Shown here: in pieces, positions 13,801 to 26,532 of the stretch
Numbering within the stretch: the first letter of the stretch is position 1
How the letters are laid out: each line of letters begins with the position of its first letter
Assembly: GCA_013399695.1 (NCBI GenBank)
Contig: VXAU01003504.1
Location: forward strand, 473,886-537,885
DNA: 64,000 nucleotides
Reading direction: 5' to 3'
Source: Formicarius rufipectus
Lineage: Eukaryota; Chordata; Aves; Passeriformes; Formicariidae
The notes under the pieces: generated by a model
What the model was told of the DNA's origin: nothing
The model's database searches: none
What the model saw: the letters and a program-made list of their open reading frames with translations, nothing else
Program-made: the position numbers and the translations under genes

Positions 13801-13821
13801 TTTTAAAAAACTTTTTAAAAC
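13795..13821. repeat. Short tandem repeat, cttttttaaaaaa type
   Basis: The unit aaaaaactttttt recurs directly (ttaaaaaactttttaaaaaacttttt) just past the T-rich part of the LTR. It is self-complementary and AT-rich, and could be slippage within or next to the LTR end. Confidence 0.6.
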
Positions 13822-15887
13822 AGTTTATCAAGTGTTTGCCTGGAATTATGCCTCCTTGAGGCAACAGCACAAGTCGGGGGGGCTGCCTCCAGCCCCAGCC
13901 TACACCAATCTATGATCAAGGCTTCAAAAACAGGTGGGGCCATTTTTCTCCATTCACCTGCCAGATTAGGAGGTCTGGGATATCCCCTTCTGTTGTTAGC
14001 AAAGACCAGGTTTTAACAGGCCTGCCACATAAGAGGAGAAATACACTCAGTGTCAGGGATTACAGCAGTGATTGCCAGTGCCTCAGTTATGTTGATGCTA
14101 CTGGAAAGGGCTCGCTGATAACCCCGAGCCCTGTGAATAACCCATAGGCACAGGAGGGAAGAGGGAGAAGCCTGTTGAATTTGGAAATGTATCAGTATGC
14201 CATTTATAGGCTATTAGAGACAGAAATCAGGGCTCAAAACAACTATTTTTGACAAAAAGTTAGAGAAGTTGTTTCACAACCAAGTCTTAAAACGTCCTAT
14301 GAATCTTTCAGTTTCGTTTAAGAATGTAGGAGGTGGCTGACCACAAAGGTGTCAGTAAACAAGCAAACATCCTCCTCAGTGGATACTATTATGTGCTTTT
14401 CTGGGCTTTGAGTCTTATTCCTAGTCATAAATTTCATGCTATCCTACTTGCAGGAGTCAGCCTGAATATCCATTGTTATTATCCAAAAGAACATAAAAAA
14501 CCCCAAGAGAATTCCAAAAACTGCCTTGTGAAGAAAAAGCAGATAATCAATTACAGAGAGTGTGGTTAAAGAAAGATGAGGTTAGAGACAAGAAAATTAT
14601 CAGTAAATATACAAAGAACACAGCTGTGAAGGAGATGAAGGTATGGAAGAGGCTGAGGGAAAATGAATATCAAGATTTACATAAGAAACTGCTCTATGAT
14701 CAGACTATGCATCAAACATACAGTGGAGGACGAAGTTCACTTACTAGAATACAGAGAGACTAAGACAATAAAAATACAGTTAGGAAAAAAAAAATCTTAC
14801 AATAACCAAGGTCAAGAAGTAATGTACATATACTCCAAACAAGAAAAGCCAAAAAAACCCCAAGTACCTTGCTTTCCTTTCACTTACAGCACAGTTATCT
14901 TACACAAACCACCTCACCACTACTTAAAAATCCATCTGAAAGTGCAGAATAATCTTGTTTTGAATTTGGCATCATCTGCCAGCAGAGGCATCAAACTGCA
15001 GCTGAGTATCTATTTTCGCTGATCTTTTCTCAGCCATACTGAAGTACTACAAAGTTATTTTGCAGACTGACTTTTAATACTACTAATAAAAAAACCTCAA
15101 TATTTTCAGCAGAATTCAGGTAGCGTCACAATCAAAGCACACTCCATAAGCTTTTTAGACGACAGTATTTTGTGTTCTGGTGCTGCTGACCGAGGTGGGA
15201 GGGGAACCTCTGCAGCCTCCCAGGGCAGAGAACAACCCTGGACAAAAAAGAAAAGAACCCAAAGGACCCCACACTTCCCAAAGGTGACCCGTCCTTGTCC
15301 TTAAAGGACTGTAAATGTCCCAGCCCTTCCCAAAGGTGACCTGGTCCTGTCAGGTTTGATGATAAATACGTTGCTTTAAACTCAGGTAGACCACATGCTA
15401 GCTCCAAAGAGAGTAAATGCCTACAATTTTAGGGAGCAAGGAGATCATTCCCCTGCCTCCCCGGGTTCTGGCACGCTGGTGTTGTATGGTCTGGAATGTC
15501 AGCCAGCCATTGGATCAGTTGGCATTTGCTCGAACCCATGAACATGTTTCCATCCACCACTAAGTGGAGCTGTTACTCTGGGAAAGGAGTTTCTCCCTAT
15601 CTCCCAATATTCGAAAAGGGGAAAAAAAAATAAAAAAGGCGATGGAAAGCAACCAGTTTTGTAGTTGCTTTAGCTCTTAATAATTTCTGCAGTAAAACTA
15701 TGTATTAAATTTATTATTCTGAGGATATCCCCCAATCAAGGTATAAACATCTACCTACCAATGGCTATTTGGCAGTTCTTGTGAGATGAACTAATGGCAT
15801 AACCGGGGGTTGTAAAGAAGTTTGCACACAACAAACTAGTACCCCCTTACAGCTCAGAGAGCAAGAGCAGCACCGAGCAGCTGCACT

Positions 15888-15983
15888 GCTGCCACCTCTG
15901 TAGGGAACAAGGTGGCATGTGAGAAGAACATCATGCTGCCACTTCTGTAAGGAAAAAGGTTGGCATGTGAAAACAGCATCGTG
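15888..15983. repeat. Imperfect 47-bp tandem duplication
   Basis: The stretch gctgccacctctgtagggaa at 15888 recurs as gctgccacttctgtaaggaa at 15935. Both are followed by ggtggcatgtgagaa or ggttggcatgtgaaaa and then catcat or catcgtg. The period is 47 bases with several substitutions and one inserted base between copies, so the duplication is not very recent. Confidence 0.85.
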
Positions 15984-17059
15984 TCAGAAAGCGAGACATG
16001 AAGTCAGTCTACGTTGCTCCATATAAACTTCTGGAAAAAAGAAAAAAAAATCTGCTGCAACGTCACAGGAAATCCAGCTACAGCCAGAGGGTTTGGCTGA
16101 GAAATGCACCGACATTGTTTCATCTAGAACTACTTCTACAGTGCCAATTGTGGATGGAGACTTCCCAGATTAAAATAAACCGAGTGAGAGAGGAAAGGAA
16201 ACTCCAGGAAGCAGTAACTAAACTCTGTTCTGCGTTCGCAAGTCTCGTAAGTGAAAATAGAAACTTGACATTTAAAAACAAAAGTATAAATAAAGCACTT
16301 TGCTTTCAGCCCTTTTAAATGTTCGGTTTCTGGGGATCAAAATAAACACTATCACTTCTGATAACAACAAGCAAAAAAATAGCTTTTTTAGGTAAAAAGA
16401 GATAACATGCAAAATCCATTGTTTCCCCACACTTCAGTGCTATCTGGTACAACTACTACTTGGTAGAAGAGCCTTTTCTTTTTGTTTAAAAAAAAAAGAC
16501 ATACGAATTAAGTCATGTTACTGAGAAACAGTCCATAACGAAACTGTATTAATAAGCAATAAACACTCTCTCTTGATACCACAATCCTTTAAAATGTATT
16601 CCAAAAAGAAGTTTCCTTTTTCTTGAAAACTTTACATAAAGCAGCTTCCCCTTTTTTCAGCTGAGGCAGCACCAGAGCGGAAGCTGCTGCCCAACACAGG
16701 GAAGGGAAAGGAAAAAAGCACTTCAGTAAGCACTTGCTCTATGCAGCGTTAAGTACCGCTGCTTGGCAAAGCCTGTTGTTTGCACAGCCCTCAGGAGCTC
16801 AGCAATCCACAATTCTGGGAGCTCCTGACTTGGAGGAGTCAGAGATTCCCAGGAGCCAGGTTTTGGGTTTTCACTCCAGGAGGCTTCCCCGTGAACAGGC
16901 TGGGATTGGGGTCTCAGGGAGCACATCCCGGTTGTTCCCAGCTTTCCATGCTGTCTCAACCTACTCACCTATAAAATGCATGCAATGAACCTGTGCTCTT
17001 CACTAAAGAGTGGCATTGGAACGCGGGAAGGATTGCACTGCCACTGAGGACATACAGAT

Positions 17060-17190
17060 GTCATAACCCAGCTCTGACTTGTTCACTCCCCTACTGCTCA
17101 TACAAAAATAATGTGTCATAACCCATAAAACAGTGAGTCATAGCCCAGCTCTAACTTGTTTACTGCATTGCTCATAGCAAACTAATGCAA
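17060..17190. repeat. Imperfect 77-bp duplication beside exon C
   Basis: The stretch gtcataacccagctctgact at 17060 recurs as gtcatagcccagctctaact at 17137. Both are followed by tgttcact/tgtttact and then ctgctcata/ttgctcata. A third short copy of gtcataaccc is at 17115. The pair lies about 225 bases from exon C on its 3' side. Confidence 0.8.
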
Positions 17191-17413
17191 GGCAGGCTAA
17201 TGCTTACAGGGAGGGAATTTAAGCAGTGTAGTGCAGTACTCCCCTCTCCTGTGTTTTAATCGTAACAACAGGTCTTTTAATAAGCATTCATTATTACAAG
17301 CAAGGCTTCAATATGGATCAGCAGCTCAAGCCTTTTCCAGCATTTGGAGACCCTTTCATCTCTTCAAAAGATGAAGCCTTGTATGTATAAACCCCCATAA
17401 CATTCTAACTTAC

Positions 17414-17467
17414 GTTCTCTATGACAAACATCCATTCTTTGTCTTCAAACTCTTCAGCGTGCGGATC
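17414..17467 (-). CDS. EHBP1: EHBP1 coding exon C (N-terminal C2-type domain, acidic segment)
   Basis: This 54-base minus-strand exon lies between an acceptor tract ending in gtttttctag and a strong donor gtaagt. It encodes exactly 18 codons, DPHAEEFEDKEWMFVIEN, in phase 0 on both sides. This matches about residues 87-104 of EHBP1, directly after TLFK of exon B. The segment is acidic (six Glu/Asp in HAEEFEDKE). It belongs to the NT-C2 domain, where such loops can sit near the membrane-binding face; that role is inference. I remember Thr in the human protein at the Met of KEWMF, a single-base change ACG to ATG. It is too short for an ordinary open-reading-frame search. The following exon (beginning ESPSGRRKAL in the family) was not found between 17413 and 1. 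Confidence 0.93.
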
Positions 17468-19932
17468 CTAGAAAAACAAACCAGAGAACTTCAGTCTAAA
17501 AATAATCCAGGATGCAAGAAATTGCAACACAGCCAAGATTTTCACATACTCAGAAATATTTTTACCCACAGAAGATGACAGGGAAATATTTTAGCTAGGA
17601 TGTGGGCTTCAATGGATGTCAATAATATGATGAGCAACTTGGGGTAAAACCGACAGTGAGGATTTAATAAAGATTCCTACAGATACGAACATGAGGTCGA
17701 TGCTGATAAAGGCAATTCTATTTCCTCTCATCCAGCAAGAAGAAAGAAAGGAAAAAAAAAAAAGATAAATCTCCCTTTAATTATTGTGTTTCAACTCCCA
17801 GAGAAACATAACTAATCTACATCTTGCAGATAACACGGGAGGAAGCCCCTGGCTCCCACCTGGGGTGAGAAGACTCACACCTTCAGCAGGCATCACCCCA
17901 ACCTCCCTATGGCCAGACTCCAGCAGCACAAGGAGAGATCCAGAGTCACAGGCACCTCCTTTCACTGAAGATTTCTTAAATACCTCTCCTGATTTCACAA
18001 CACACCACATGTGAGCATCACAAAACATTGTCACCAACAGGAAGAAAAATAACAATGAAGTTCATATATTTGGCATTAGTTTTTAATTTAATGAGCTTTC
18101 AGTCTGCTGGAGAGGTCTGTATTGTTGTTCTCTGAAAATAAGATAATGATGGAAACACTAAGTCATTCTCCTCATGCCTCTGTCAAGGATCCTACTTTAA
18201 ACAAAATACTTTTGAATAAAACGAAAATACTAGTATACCAGCTCCAGTTCGAAACAACTGTAACAAAGTAACTTCTTTTGCAAAATAGCTTCTCCACTAA
18301 GAGAAAGGCTTAAGCTTTTCTTTCAGCATGAAACCTGATTTTGCCATACCTCAGCTCTAGCCTATTATTTCTAGTTACAGGAAAAGACTTGATTACTCCT
18401 TTGCCTCTGATGCTTGCACACTACAGACACCTGTAGATAAATGTCACTTCCACATCAGCATTTGCCATCATCGTACACAAGACGTCTCAGCACCTGCAGT
18501 TTTACTGGTCGTGACACTACACCAAGTACTGCACCAATTCCCTCTTGCACCAGGATACTGTGCTTCTGCTTTATAGCATTAGTACCACCTTTCCTTCCAG
18601 AATGCTACCAGCCTCAAATTCAATAATCTAGACTTTGCTTTAACACTCATTTCATTTCAGTTTTTCCTTTTTCCAGCACGCAAAAAACTTGGGAAGTGTG
18701 CTCTTACATAAACCTCCCCTTCAGAATGAACTGCAGTAACATTTCCAGGAGGATAGCATCCTATCTCCACCAGCACATCCTTCCTACAAAACCCAGCCAA
18801 GTGGGTTCCCTGCCCTGTAGGACACTGGCTCTCCTGGCAGGAGGAGTTCTGCTGGGCACTAACCTGCTCCCTGAGGGAATCCAACCCCACACCACACCAG
18901 GGGCAACCCCATTAGCTGTATGTCCAACAGCTACAACCACAGCTGTCACGCACAGTGCACATCTGAAAAGGCAGCACTCCAACAGTGGGATGCAGTTTTC
19001 AGTGGGAGAATATAGGATGCTGCTAGAAACTTCTGTCAAAAGTGGTGATTTATTTTTCAATATGAATAAATATTTTAAGAAGTTTTAAAAAAATGATACG
19101 GAGTTATCTCCATGTTCCAATTAATGACTTGTAAATATCAGATTATGCAATTATCTATCCATCACATTAATCAGGTTTGTGGAATTCTACATTATGTAAA
19201 TAAAGAGCATGCTACCTGCAGGTTTGCTGTATACTCGATAGATTCTAAAGATGTGACTCTCTGTAAGCCAGCTATTAAATTCTTTAAATTTTCAAGAGTT
19301 AACCTGGGGCAATTACCTTTTTGTGTAATTGCTTCCTTTGATATAGCATGAAATGACATAATGAGATTTAATGGGATCATTAACTACTTTATGTTTTAAT
19401 AAGCTACTCCATAAGTGACTAAACTCTTAAATATTTCATCCTGCTCAATTTTTTTTTCCTAACTCCTCCAAAAGCTATAAGGGTAAGCTTGCAGGCTGAT
19501 CCTAAACTGCTGCCAAAGACAGGGCCCAATATTTAATCTCATGTCATAAAAAATACATTCATTATTTTGCTCATGCAAGGCAATAATCTATAAAGAAAAA
19601 CAACGCTCTTCTGTCAATGGCAATAAAACTGACTCACACCTCTGAAGGCAACAGAACCAGGTGCTCTGCTGAGTACTTCTGATCATCTGATAGAATAAAA
19701 CAATACTGTAAAATGCAAAGGCTTCTTGATCAACATTTATCATGCATTCGAAAGCAAGCTGTGAACACTTTTGAAAAATAAATCAAGTGTATTACCCCCA
19801 AACTCCCCCTAAAAGCTTCAAGGACTTCTCCACTGAACAACCTTACCAAATATTCAGAGAGTAGGAAATATGCTGAGATATGGACACTTTGCATATGTGT
19901 AAGATATTTTAGATTTAAAGAAAAATTCTTTC

Positions 19933-19946
19933 TTTTTTTTTTTTTT
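19933..19946. repeat. T14 homopolymer
   Basis: Fourteen T follow tctttc on the plus strand. It reads as poly-A on the EHBP1 transcript strand. No transposon was recognised at its edge. Confidence 0.85.
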
Positions 19947-20962
19947 GTCACATTTCTTGCAGTTTTAAAATGCCTCTAGAAGCAGAAATCCCTGAATAGA
20001 TTTATACACCTAAGCCCCAGCATTTCATTTTAACACCTAAGTGGCTTCACTCTCCCACTAAAATGCTTTAACCAGAAGCTCAGAGAGCACACACAGAATC
20101 CTCTTTCTATCCAACTCACAGCTTTGTTACACATGCTCACGTTAACAGATGCTCTATGATTATAGTTACAACACAGTTTCTACTGCAAACAACTTGTCAC
20201 ACTTTAGGCCCCATAACAAGTGATGTTTCTATAAATCTGGCTACTCTTTCATCTTATTTTGGATTTGCAGAGAGTAAATACCAGTAAAAAAGCCACACCA
20301 CCACATACTTCCCTCACTGGCTAACCCATATTCTCCATTCACTTCCCACATAAAACTCATGATGAGATGAATGTGGCAAACTATTATTTGAGGACTATAA
20401 AGCTGACTATGCTTTAGAACAGAAATGCCATTCCAAAGAAGAATAACTCGAGGGGTAATGGTTATAGCAGCCTTTCAAATGCTCACTGCATGAAAGCATT
20501 CTTTGGTAACACAGCACACAAAACCTCACCTCACCTGCAAGCAGATACAAGCTGGAAAAACTTAAAGACAAGAGCCACAAGCAGACTCATTCCCACCCTC
20601 CTTCCTGAAAGCAAATGATAATGAAAATTGCCTAAAAAGATCAAGGAACAAACTGCTTCATATTTCACTGTAGTGTGAAGGGAGTTGGGAAGACGTACTT
20701 CTTTGATGAATGCTTATTTTCTTTACCAATATACCACAGATGCAGAACTACAATCCACCCAACATCCATTATTGTTTTACCTTGAATTGAAAACTCTGCA
20801 CTAAACAGCTTGTTGTTCCTCCTCCTTTTACTACGTAAAAAAGCCCCATCATTTTTAATAACAAGACAGGGGTCCCGTTTTCCTGTTTCTTTTGCCTTAT
20901 GTATTTGTGTCTCAGTATGATGTTCCTTTTCAGTATCTTTGACTAAGTTTTAGAGCCTTTTT

Positions 20963-20963
20963 N
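20963..20963. other. Single ambiguous base (N)
   Basis: One N lies in ccttttt-N-gatgac in intronic sequence, probably an unresolved base after a T-run. Confidence 0.99.
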
Positions 20964-22498
20964 GATGACTTTAGTGTTCAAAATTAACACTCAGGTGAGA
21001 CGCAAATAGTGGGGAAATGTGCAGTGGACAGGACATCATCTTAAGGATCTCCTACAGTGAGACTCTCAGATAATCATTTCTCCAACTCTTTGTAGAAACA
21101 TGCCTTACTCTACCAGCAAAATTCAGCCCATCTCACATTTTCCCAGTAACTGTGCTAAATACTTGTAACAGAGACACACTAGCCCTCAACAAGGTCAGTC
21201 CTACAAGCTTTTCTCTGAAATCCCACACCCCTTAGCTTCTTTCTGTGACACCACTCTGCCCACCCACAGGCCAACTACCCAAAAACAGTGAGCTATTCTG
21301 GACTCAGGCACGGGGAAATCAACAGAGAACATGTCAGTCACATTTTTCTGTCTCCGCTGATCGTCAGCCTGTTTCACAAAGAGCTTTGTCAAGGACCAGA
21401 TCCTTTGTGCAATGTGTAAAGTAGTTTCAGAAGATTGAAGAAACATCAGTTTTCCCAATAATTTAGGTAATACTTAAAGTTATTTCTGTATCCCTTGCAA
21501 GAGGAATGAAGGACATGCCAGGAAAGAAGGGACTGCTCCTTTTCCTAATCAGCAGCCAGACTGGGGTAGGGAAGATCTTCAGACTGTTAGTCCCTTCCTC
21601 CCTTTTTGCCCTGTGCCTCCTCCCTAAGCGTTCCTGGCTTTTGAAGCTCCTCTTTCAATTAGATCACTTCATACCAGCCTTAATCTTCAGGCTTTCTTCT
21701 TAGGGAATAGCTACTTAAGGACTGTCACATTGAATCAGATCAAACCATGCCAGGGTTTGTGATCTTCCTCTACCAGTGACCTGCAGCAGATGCTCTGGGT
21801 ACTCCAGCATCTGTCCTCAGCTTTTCTACTTGGCTGTTTGAAGCTGCGGAAGACTCAACATTTGACCCAATTCCTGTTTCTTTCAATGCTGATTACAGAG
21901 GTCTGATTAGTCCAGAAAATCACATACAACGTGGCCAGCTTTAGTTGGAGCTGCCAGAAAGCAGGGAGCCCTAAGCAGACCAGCAGGAACATCTGTCAAC
22001 ATCACCACACCAAGCTCACACTTCCCTCTAAAGCCTCTGGGCTAGAAAGGCAACAAGGGTTCAATGTCTTATTTTCTTTTGTTTTTTAATGTGTGTTTTT
22101 ACAATTAGTAAAATTAGTGGGGGCACTAATCCTTTACATTTTTAAACACTTAGATTTTTTATGTGCAAATGTGCTGACTTCCCTGAGCTTATGATTTTTG
22201 TGTCTGGCTCAAAACATCTTGTCTGTGGAACTGGTTTTCCCTCATATGAGTTATTCTCCATACTGTTCAGTCACGCCACTAGTCTCTCCTAAATTGAAGC
22301 AAGTATGTTCTGAACCTGAAGTTGTTCTTTGCTTATGAGAAATGGTTTTATGAAGAGGATTTGGGTTGGTTTAGGGTGGTTTTTTTTCCCCCCTTCCTTG
22401 AGACAATGTATTGGCTTTGCTGCAGTGTTCCTGCCAGTGCATGATCAGTTACTACTTTATAATCAAGCATGATTGACTTGGGCTTCCAAGAGGAATGA

Positions 22499-22635
22499 CA
22501 GGGATTTATTCTGTGTGTTATGTGGGAACAGGAACACTTTTAACAATACAAGTATTCTTAGATCACCAGGGATTTATTCTGTGTGTTATGTGGGAACAGG
22601 AACACTTTTAACAATACAAGTATTCTTAGATCACC
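22499..22635. repeat. Perfect 68-bp tandem duplication
   Basis: The 68 bases beginning cagggatttattctgtgtgt at 22499 are repeated without a single difference from 22567, plus one extra matching base. The sequence diverges at 22636. Two identical copies mean either a very recent duplication or a joining error in the assembly. The unit is not a known transposon to me. Confidence 0.95.
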
Positions 22636-25600
22636 TATTTCATTCTTATTTTAAAAATAAATACTGTTTTGGGTGCTGAGAAAGCTATCCCTTTAAAAAT
22701 GTCTTTTTTCAGATTTTGGAAATAAAAGCTGGTAATTGCCCTTTTATTGCAATGGTACATTGGTGTGATATACTATGTACATTACTGACAAAACAAGTGC
22801 TTTTTGTAATTCAATGAAGCAAAGTCCATGCTTACTCCAGAAGAACAAACATTTCTGCTTGGGAAGTTCACTTTGCTTTTAAGCTAAGAAATAATGATGT
22901 TGCAATTTAAATCCTCATAGTACAAGTGATGTTCATTTAGCTTTGCTAAAAGCATTGGGCTTGCTGGGCAGTGAAAATTTCTCATTTAAAATCTCTCCCA
23001 GTCAATAAAGATCTGTTTGTACATAAAACCACAGAAAAGTACACAAGTTTTCACACATGGTAGTTAAACTTTGCTAATGCAGGGACTCAAAAAAAAAAAA
23101 TTAACTTCTGGAGTGCAACCATGGAAACGACAAAAAATGGGAACTCAGCTCTGACTTTTCTGGCAGCTGTGAACCTTTCAATGAAAGCACTACAAATCGT
23201 GGATTTTAAATGCACAACAGGCTTATTGTTTTATGATGTTTCTTTCTCCTCAGTTTGGCTGAAAAACCCAAGGCATAACCAAACATCAGTGTGGAGCATG
23301 GTAAAGGAAGAAGTTAAACTTGCAGAACAGATGGAACTTTTTATGTAATTAGCACTTCAGCAATGGGCAGGAGCTAAAGCCAGTCCAGGAAAGCTGAATC
23401 AATACATATGATGCCTTTCACTACATGACTCCAGAGCATTATAAAATTTTACCAGCAGCCCAGAATTAATTGAAACAAAACAAAAAGCTCCTATTTATTT
23501 GAAACTAAAGGTTTCTAAATGAAGGTTGTAGTCTCTTCAGTATTTTGCTTGTGTAAGAACTACAAATATATTGTTGGGAACAAGGTAACACCCAAAATAG
23601 GGTTGTGCAGATAATGCAGAACATCTCATCTGTTGACTGATCACAGACACTTTGTTAGCCAGCTCTCAAGTGTCCACAGATGACTACTGGAGAGGATACT
23701 CTTAACATTCTCATCAGCACTTGAAACCTTGACTTATCTCCTAATCCTACCAGTAATACATTTCAACAGCCACTTACGAATGCCCCGACACTACAGTGTG
23801 AATCATTTCCCACAACCCAGAGCTGTCTCTCTGGAGCCCGCTCCTTCCCTTCCCTGCCCTTCTATTCCCAACAGCACCACTGCACTCATTTGTTATCTGT
23901 GATTGCTACACAGCTCTGTCAGGGCAGCCTGCTCCCATCTCTGGGCTCTGCCAGGATGCAGGAGGAGTCAGCAGCTTCCCTTTGCTTTTCAGGTGGTAGA
24001 GAAAGAGAACTCCTGTCTGTTAAACAGCATGGCCAGGCTACGTGTGCATACTGCAAAATGCCAAGCCTCCCACAAGCCACTCTCCTTTGCAAGGGAGTGC
24101 CTCCAAACAGGACTTCTTCAGAGCTGCAAGATGAGCAGTCTCTTTTTCTGAGCTTTACTGTTTTCTGTCTTTTTGCTTCCCTCCTTCTAGAGGAAGGAAC
24201 AATATAAATAACCAACTTTCAAGTCAGCTCCCAAAAAGGCTGCTGCAGTGTGCTATTACATACTTCCCACTGCTCTAGTGGTGTCCAGACAATGCATCAG
24301 CTGTGTGAAAAACAGCTAGTTCTTTTTCACTGTCCTTGCCCAGAATGTACCAGCTACAGGAATGCCAGATCTGTGGGTGTTTAGGACATGTCCTGCACTA
24401 CAACTGAAGTGCCACTCCAGCACTGAGCCAACAAAGCCATCAGGTGACTGGGCACAGCCTAAACTGGGCTAATACCATCTCCTGCCTGCAATCCCCTACC
24501 CCTCACAGCTCATTCACTCAGCCAAGCTGCTGTTCTGACACAGGTACAGTCCTGCTCGTGCACCACACAGCTTGTTCAAAAAGCTACTCTGTGCCACACT
24601 TGCATACCCCTAACAGAGAAAAAAGTGTGCTTGGCCACTTATAAGCACTTTTGTTGGAAAAGTAGTAAGATCAGCTAGAGCAGATTTTACATTAAGAGCG
24701 GCCTGACAGTATGATGGCTCTTTGCATCATCTCAGTATTTTGATTCTAAGAGCCAGTGCTCATCCCCCCAGAGATCAGTGTGTACCATGCTGGGGTTATT
24801 CACATCCCTATCTCTCCTTTCAGAACAATTCCTGTGACAGGCAGGCTTATTCTGGGGGGAGAGGAGGAAGCCCAGGTAAGAGATGTGCCTGCAGAGTCAG
24901 TGCTGAGTAACATCAAGCTTGTAGTAATACCTGACACTGGCTCCAGAGGCCCTTCTGTCCCCTCTCTAGATGGTCCTGGCCCTCACTCCCAGTTACACAA
25001 CCAACAGGGTTGTTGTGCTGCTCTACATAACACAAGCCTGAAGCAGTGCAAGCATAAATAAAAAGGTGGGATGGCAGGGGAAGGCTGGAAGACACTTTTA
25101 CTCCAAAGCCACAGCATTAGAGCTGCACTCAAAATAAACTTTCTCATTCTTCCCATCTTACCACAGTCACAGTCAAGAATGGTTACATTTCTGCTTCACT
25201 TTAAATATTGAAAATATCAAGCAGCATTTACTATGTTGCATAACCATGTTCAGATTATAGATAGGTAGCTGTGTCACATAATGCTGTTAAGTTTCTTAAT
25301 CCAATTAGAGGTGCTTGAAGCAAACAATTTTTGGTAGTGAACTTTTGAATCTCAGCTGAAGACTGTTTGCTAAGAAGAGAATCAAATTTATGATAGTTGG
25401 CATCACTGCCAACCTGAGAAGTTTATGTTCATTGGTAATCCCAGAGACACAAGAGGGGGGAAAAGACACTCTCTCTCCCTTTTTTTAGGTTTAATGAACC
25501 AAGTAGTAAATTCTCATTCTAAGCTAATCAGAAGCCACATCCAAGCAGTTACCCAGAGAAGTCCCCAAGACAAAGAAAGACAAATATTACTAATTAGAAA

Positions 25601-26436
25601 GAAGTATGTTCCTGTTGCCCTAAGCTGCAAAGGGAGTAGTTATAAATAAGAACAGCCAGAGTGTGGATGGAGGCATCAGAGTAAAGAATGGGAAAGAACT
25701 AATAGAGTAAAAACCCCAGACATCTTCAGCTTCCTGGCAGCGTCCTACACTGTCACATGTGCAAATGCAGAAAGGGGCTTGCACAGTGATATTTAGGAAA
25801 TAACTTGTAGCACAGCCATCACTTCCTCCCTCTGCTTCACAGCCACACAAACAAGCTTCTTTCTTGATACAACAAATGCAGTTCCAAAAAAAAGAAATTC
25901 CCTGTCAAATCTTAAAATTCTCCGTGCTACTCCAATACTCCACATCCACCCTTTCCACTGCAATCAGGTCAGTGCTCTGATGTTTGTGTGGCATACTAAA
26001 TAATGGGAAATTAAGAGCTGGATTCTGCTTCCTAGCCAAGAGTGTGCACTGCAACTGAACGAGGAAGTCTAGAAATGACTGTGCTGTGGCAGCTTCTGGC
26101 TCACAGTATTTCAAGAAAACTAACCAGACTATAAGCCCTGCCAAGTCCTCACACATGTACTATGTGCACAGTTACACATGTACTGAATTCGGTGCCAATG
26201 GCTCGCCATAGTCAGCTCACTGAGCATTTCAGTGTGTTAACTAAACTACAAAAGTAAGCTTTGGCAGGGGACAGGTCATCCATCTCTTCCAGATTTAAAC
26301 TGAGGACATAAGGTTTTGCAGTTAATGACTTAAACCCTGAGAGATTAGACCTAGTTATTATGATCTGACATTTCCAGACAGAACTGTTTATGCACTGTTT
26401 ATGAAAGAGTAAATATGCTTTAAAAACAAACCATAC

Positions 26437-26532
26437 CTTAAAGAGAGTCACAGTAATTTCAACATTTTCAGGTACAGGCCATACCACCACCCCACGGTAG
26501 GGGTTCTTGATTCCAGGCTGCCAGCTATGAGC
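26437..26532 (-). CDS. EHBP1: EHBP1 coding exon B (N-terminal C2-type domain, middle part)
   Basis: This 96-base minus-strand exon has an acceptor tract ending in ttccctttag and a donor gtatgg. It contains exactly 32 codons in phase 0 at both ends. It begins AHSWQPGIKNPYRG and ends VVVWPVPENVEITVTLFK, corresponding to about residues 55-86 of EHBP1 as I remember the human protein. EHBP1L1 has VVWMVPENVDISVTLYR at this place, so the WPVPEN and TLFK signatures point to EHBP1. In the family this forms beta strands of the NT-C2 domain, which binds phospholipid and helps bring EHBP1 to endosomal and recycling membranes. The exon joins exon A (KSSK|AHSW) and exon C (TLFK|DPHA) without a frame break. 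The open frame continues past the donor into the intron for some 60 codons, but that extension is not coding. Confidence 0.95.

Larger units (their letters stand above)
1..17413 (-). other. EHBP1: EHBP1 intron downstream of exon C (3' part outside window)
   Basis: At least 17.4 kb of intron follows exon C on the minus strand, with donor gtaagt. I searched for the next exon (ESPSGRRKALATSSINMKQY in the family) and did not find it. The stretch contains a CR1 piece (4831-5342), an assembly gap inside a duplicated G-run (6046-6228), a minus-strand solo LTR (7588-7959), a GC-rich plus-strand LTR (about 12928-13800) and two local duplications (15888-15983 and 17060-17190). Bases 1-4830 and 7960-12927 hold only unique, mostly AT-rich sequence and short runs as far as I can see. 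Confidence 0.85.
17468..26436 (-). other. EHBP1: EHBP1 intron between exons B and C
   Basis: This is an 8,969-base phase 0 intron, with donor gtatgg after exon B and acceptor ttctag before exon C. It is nearly free of recognisable transposon sequence. Its notable content is a perfect 68-bp tandem duplication (22499-22635), a T14 run (19933-19946), an A12 run near 23089 and one ambiguous base at 20963. No other gene was recognised on either strand. Confidence 0.9.

Noticed and set aside
26212..26436. Open frame continuing exon B past its donor (…TLFKVWFVFKAYLLF…).
   Set aside because: The frame runs through a consensus donor gtatgg, and family similarity stops exactly at TLFK, so this is intron read-through.
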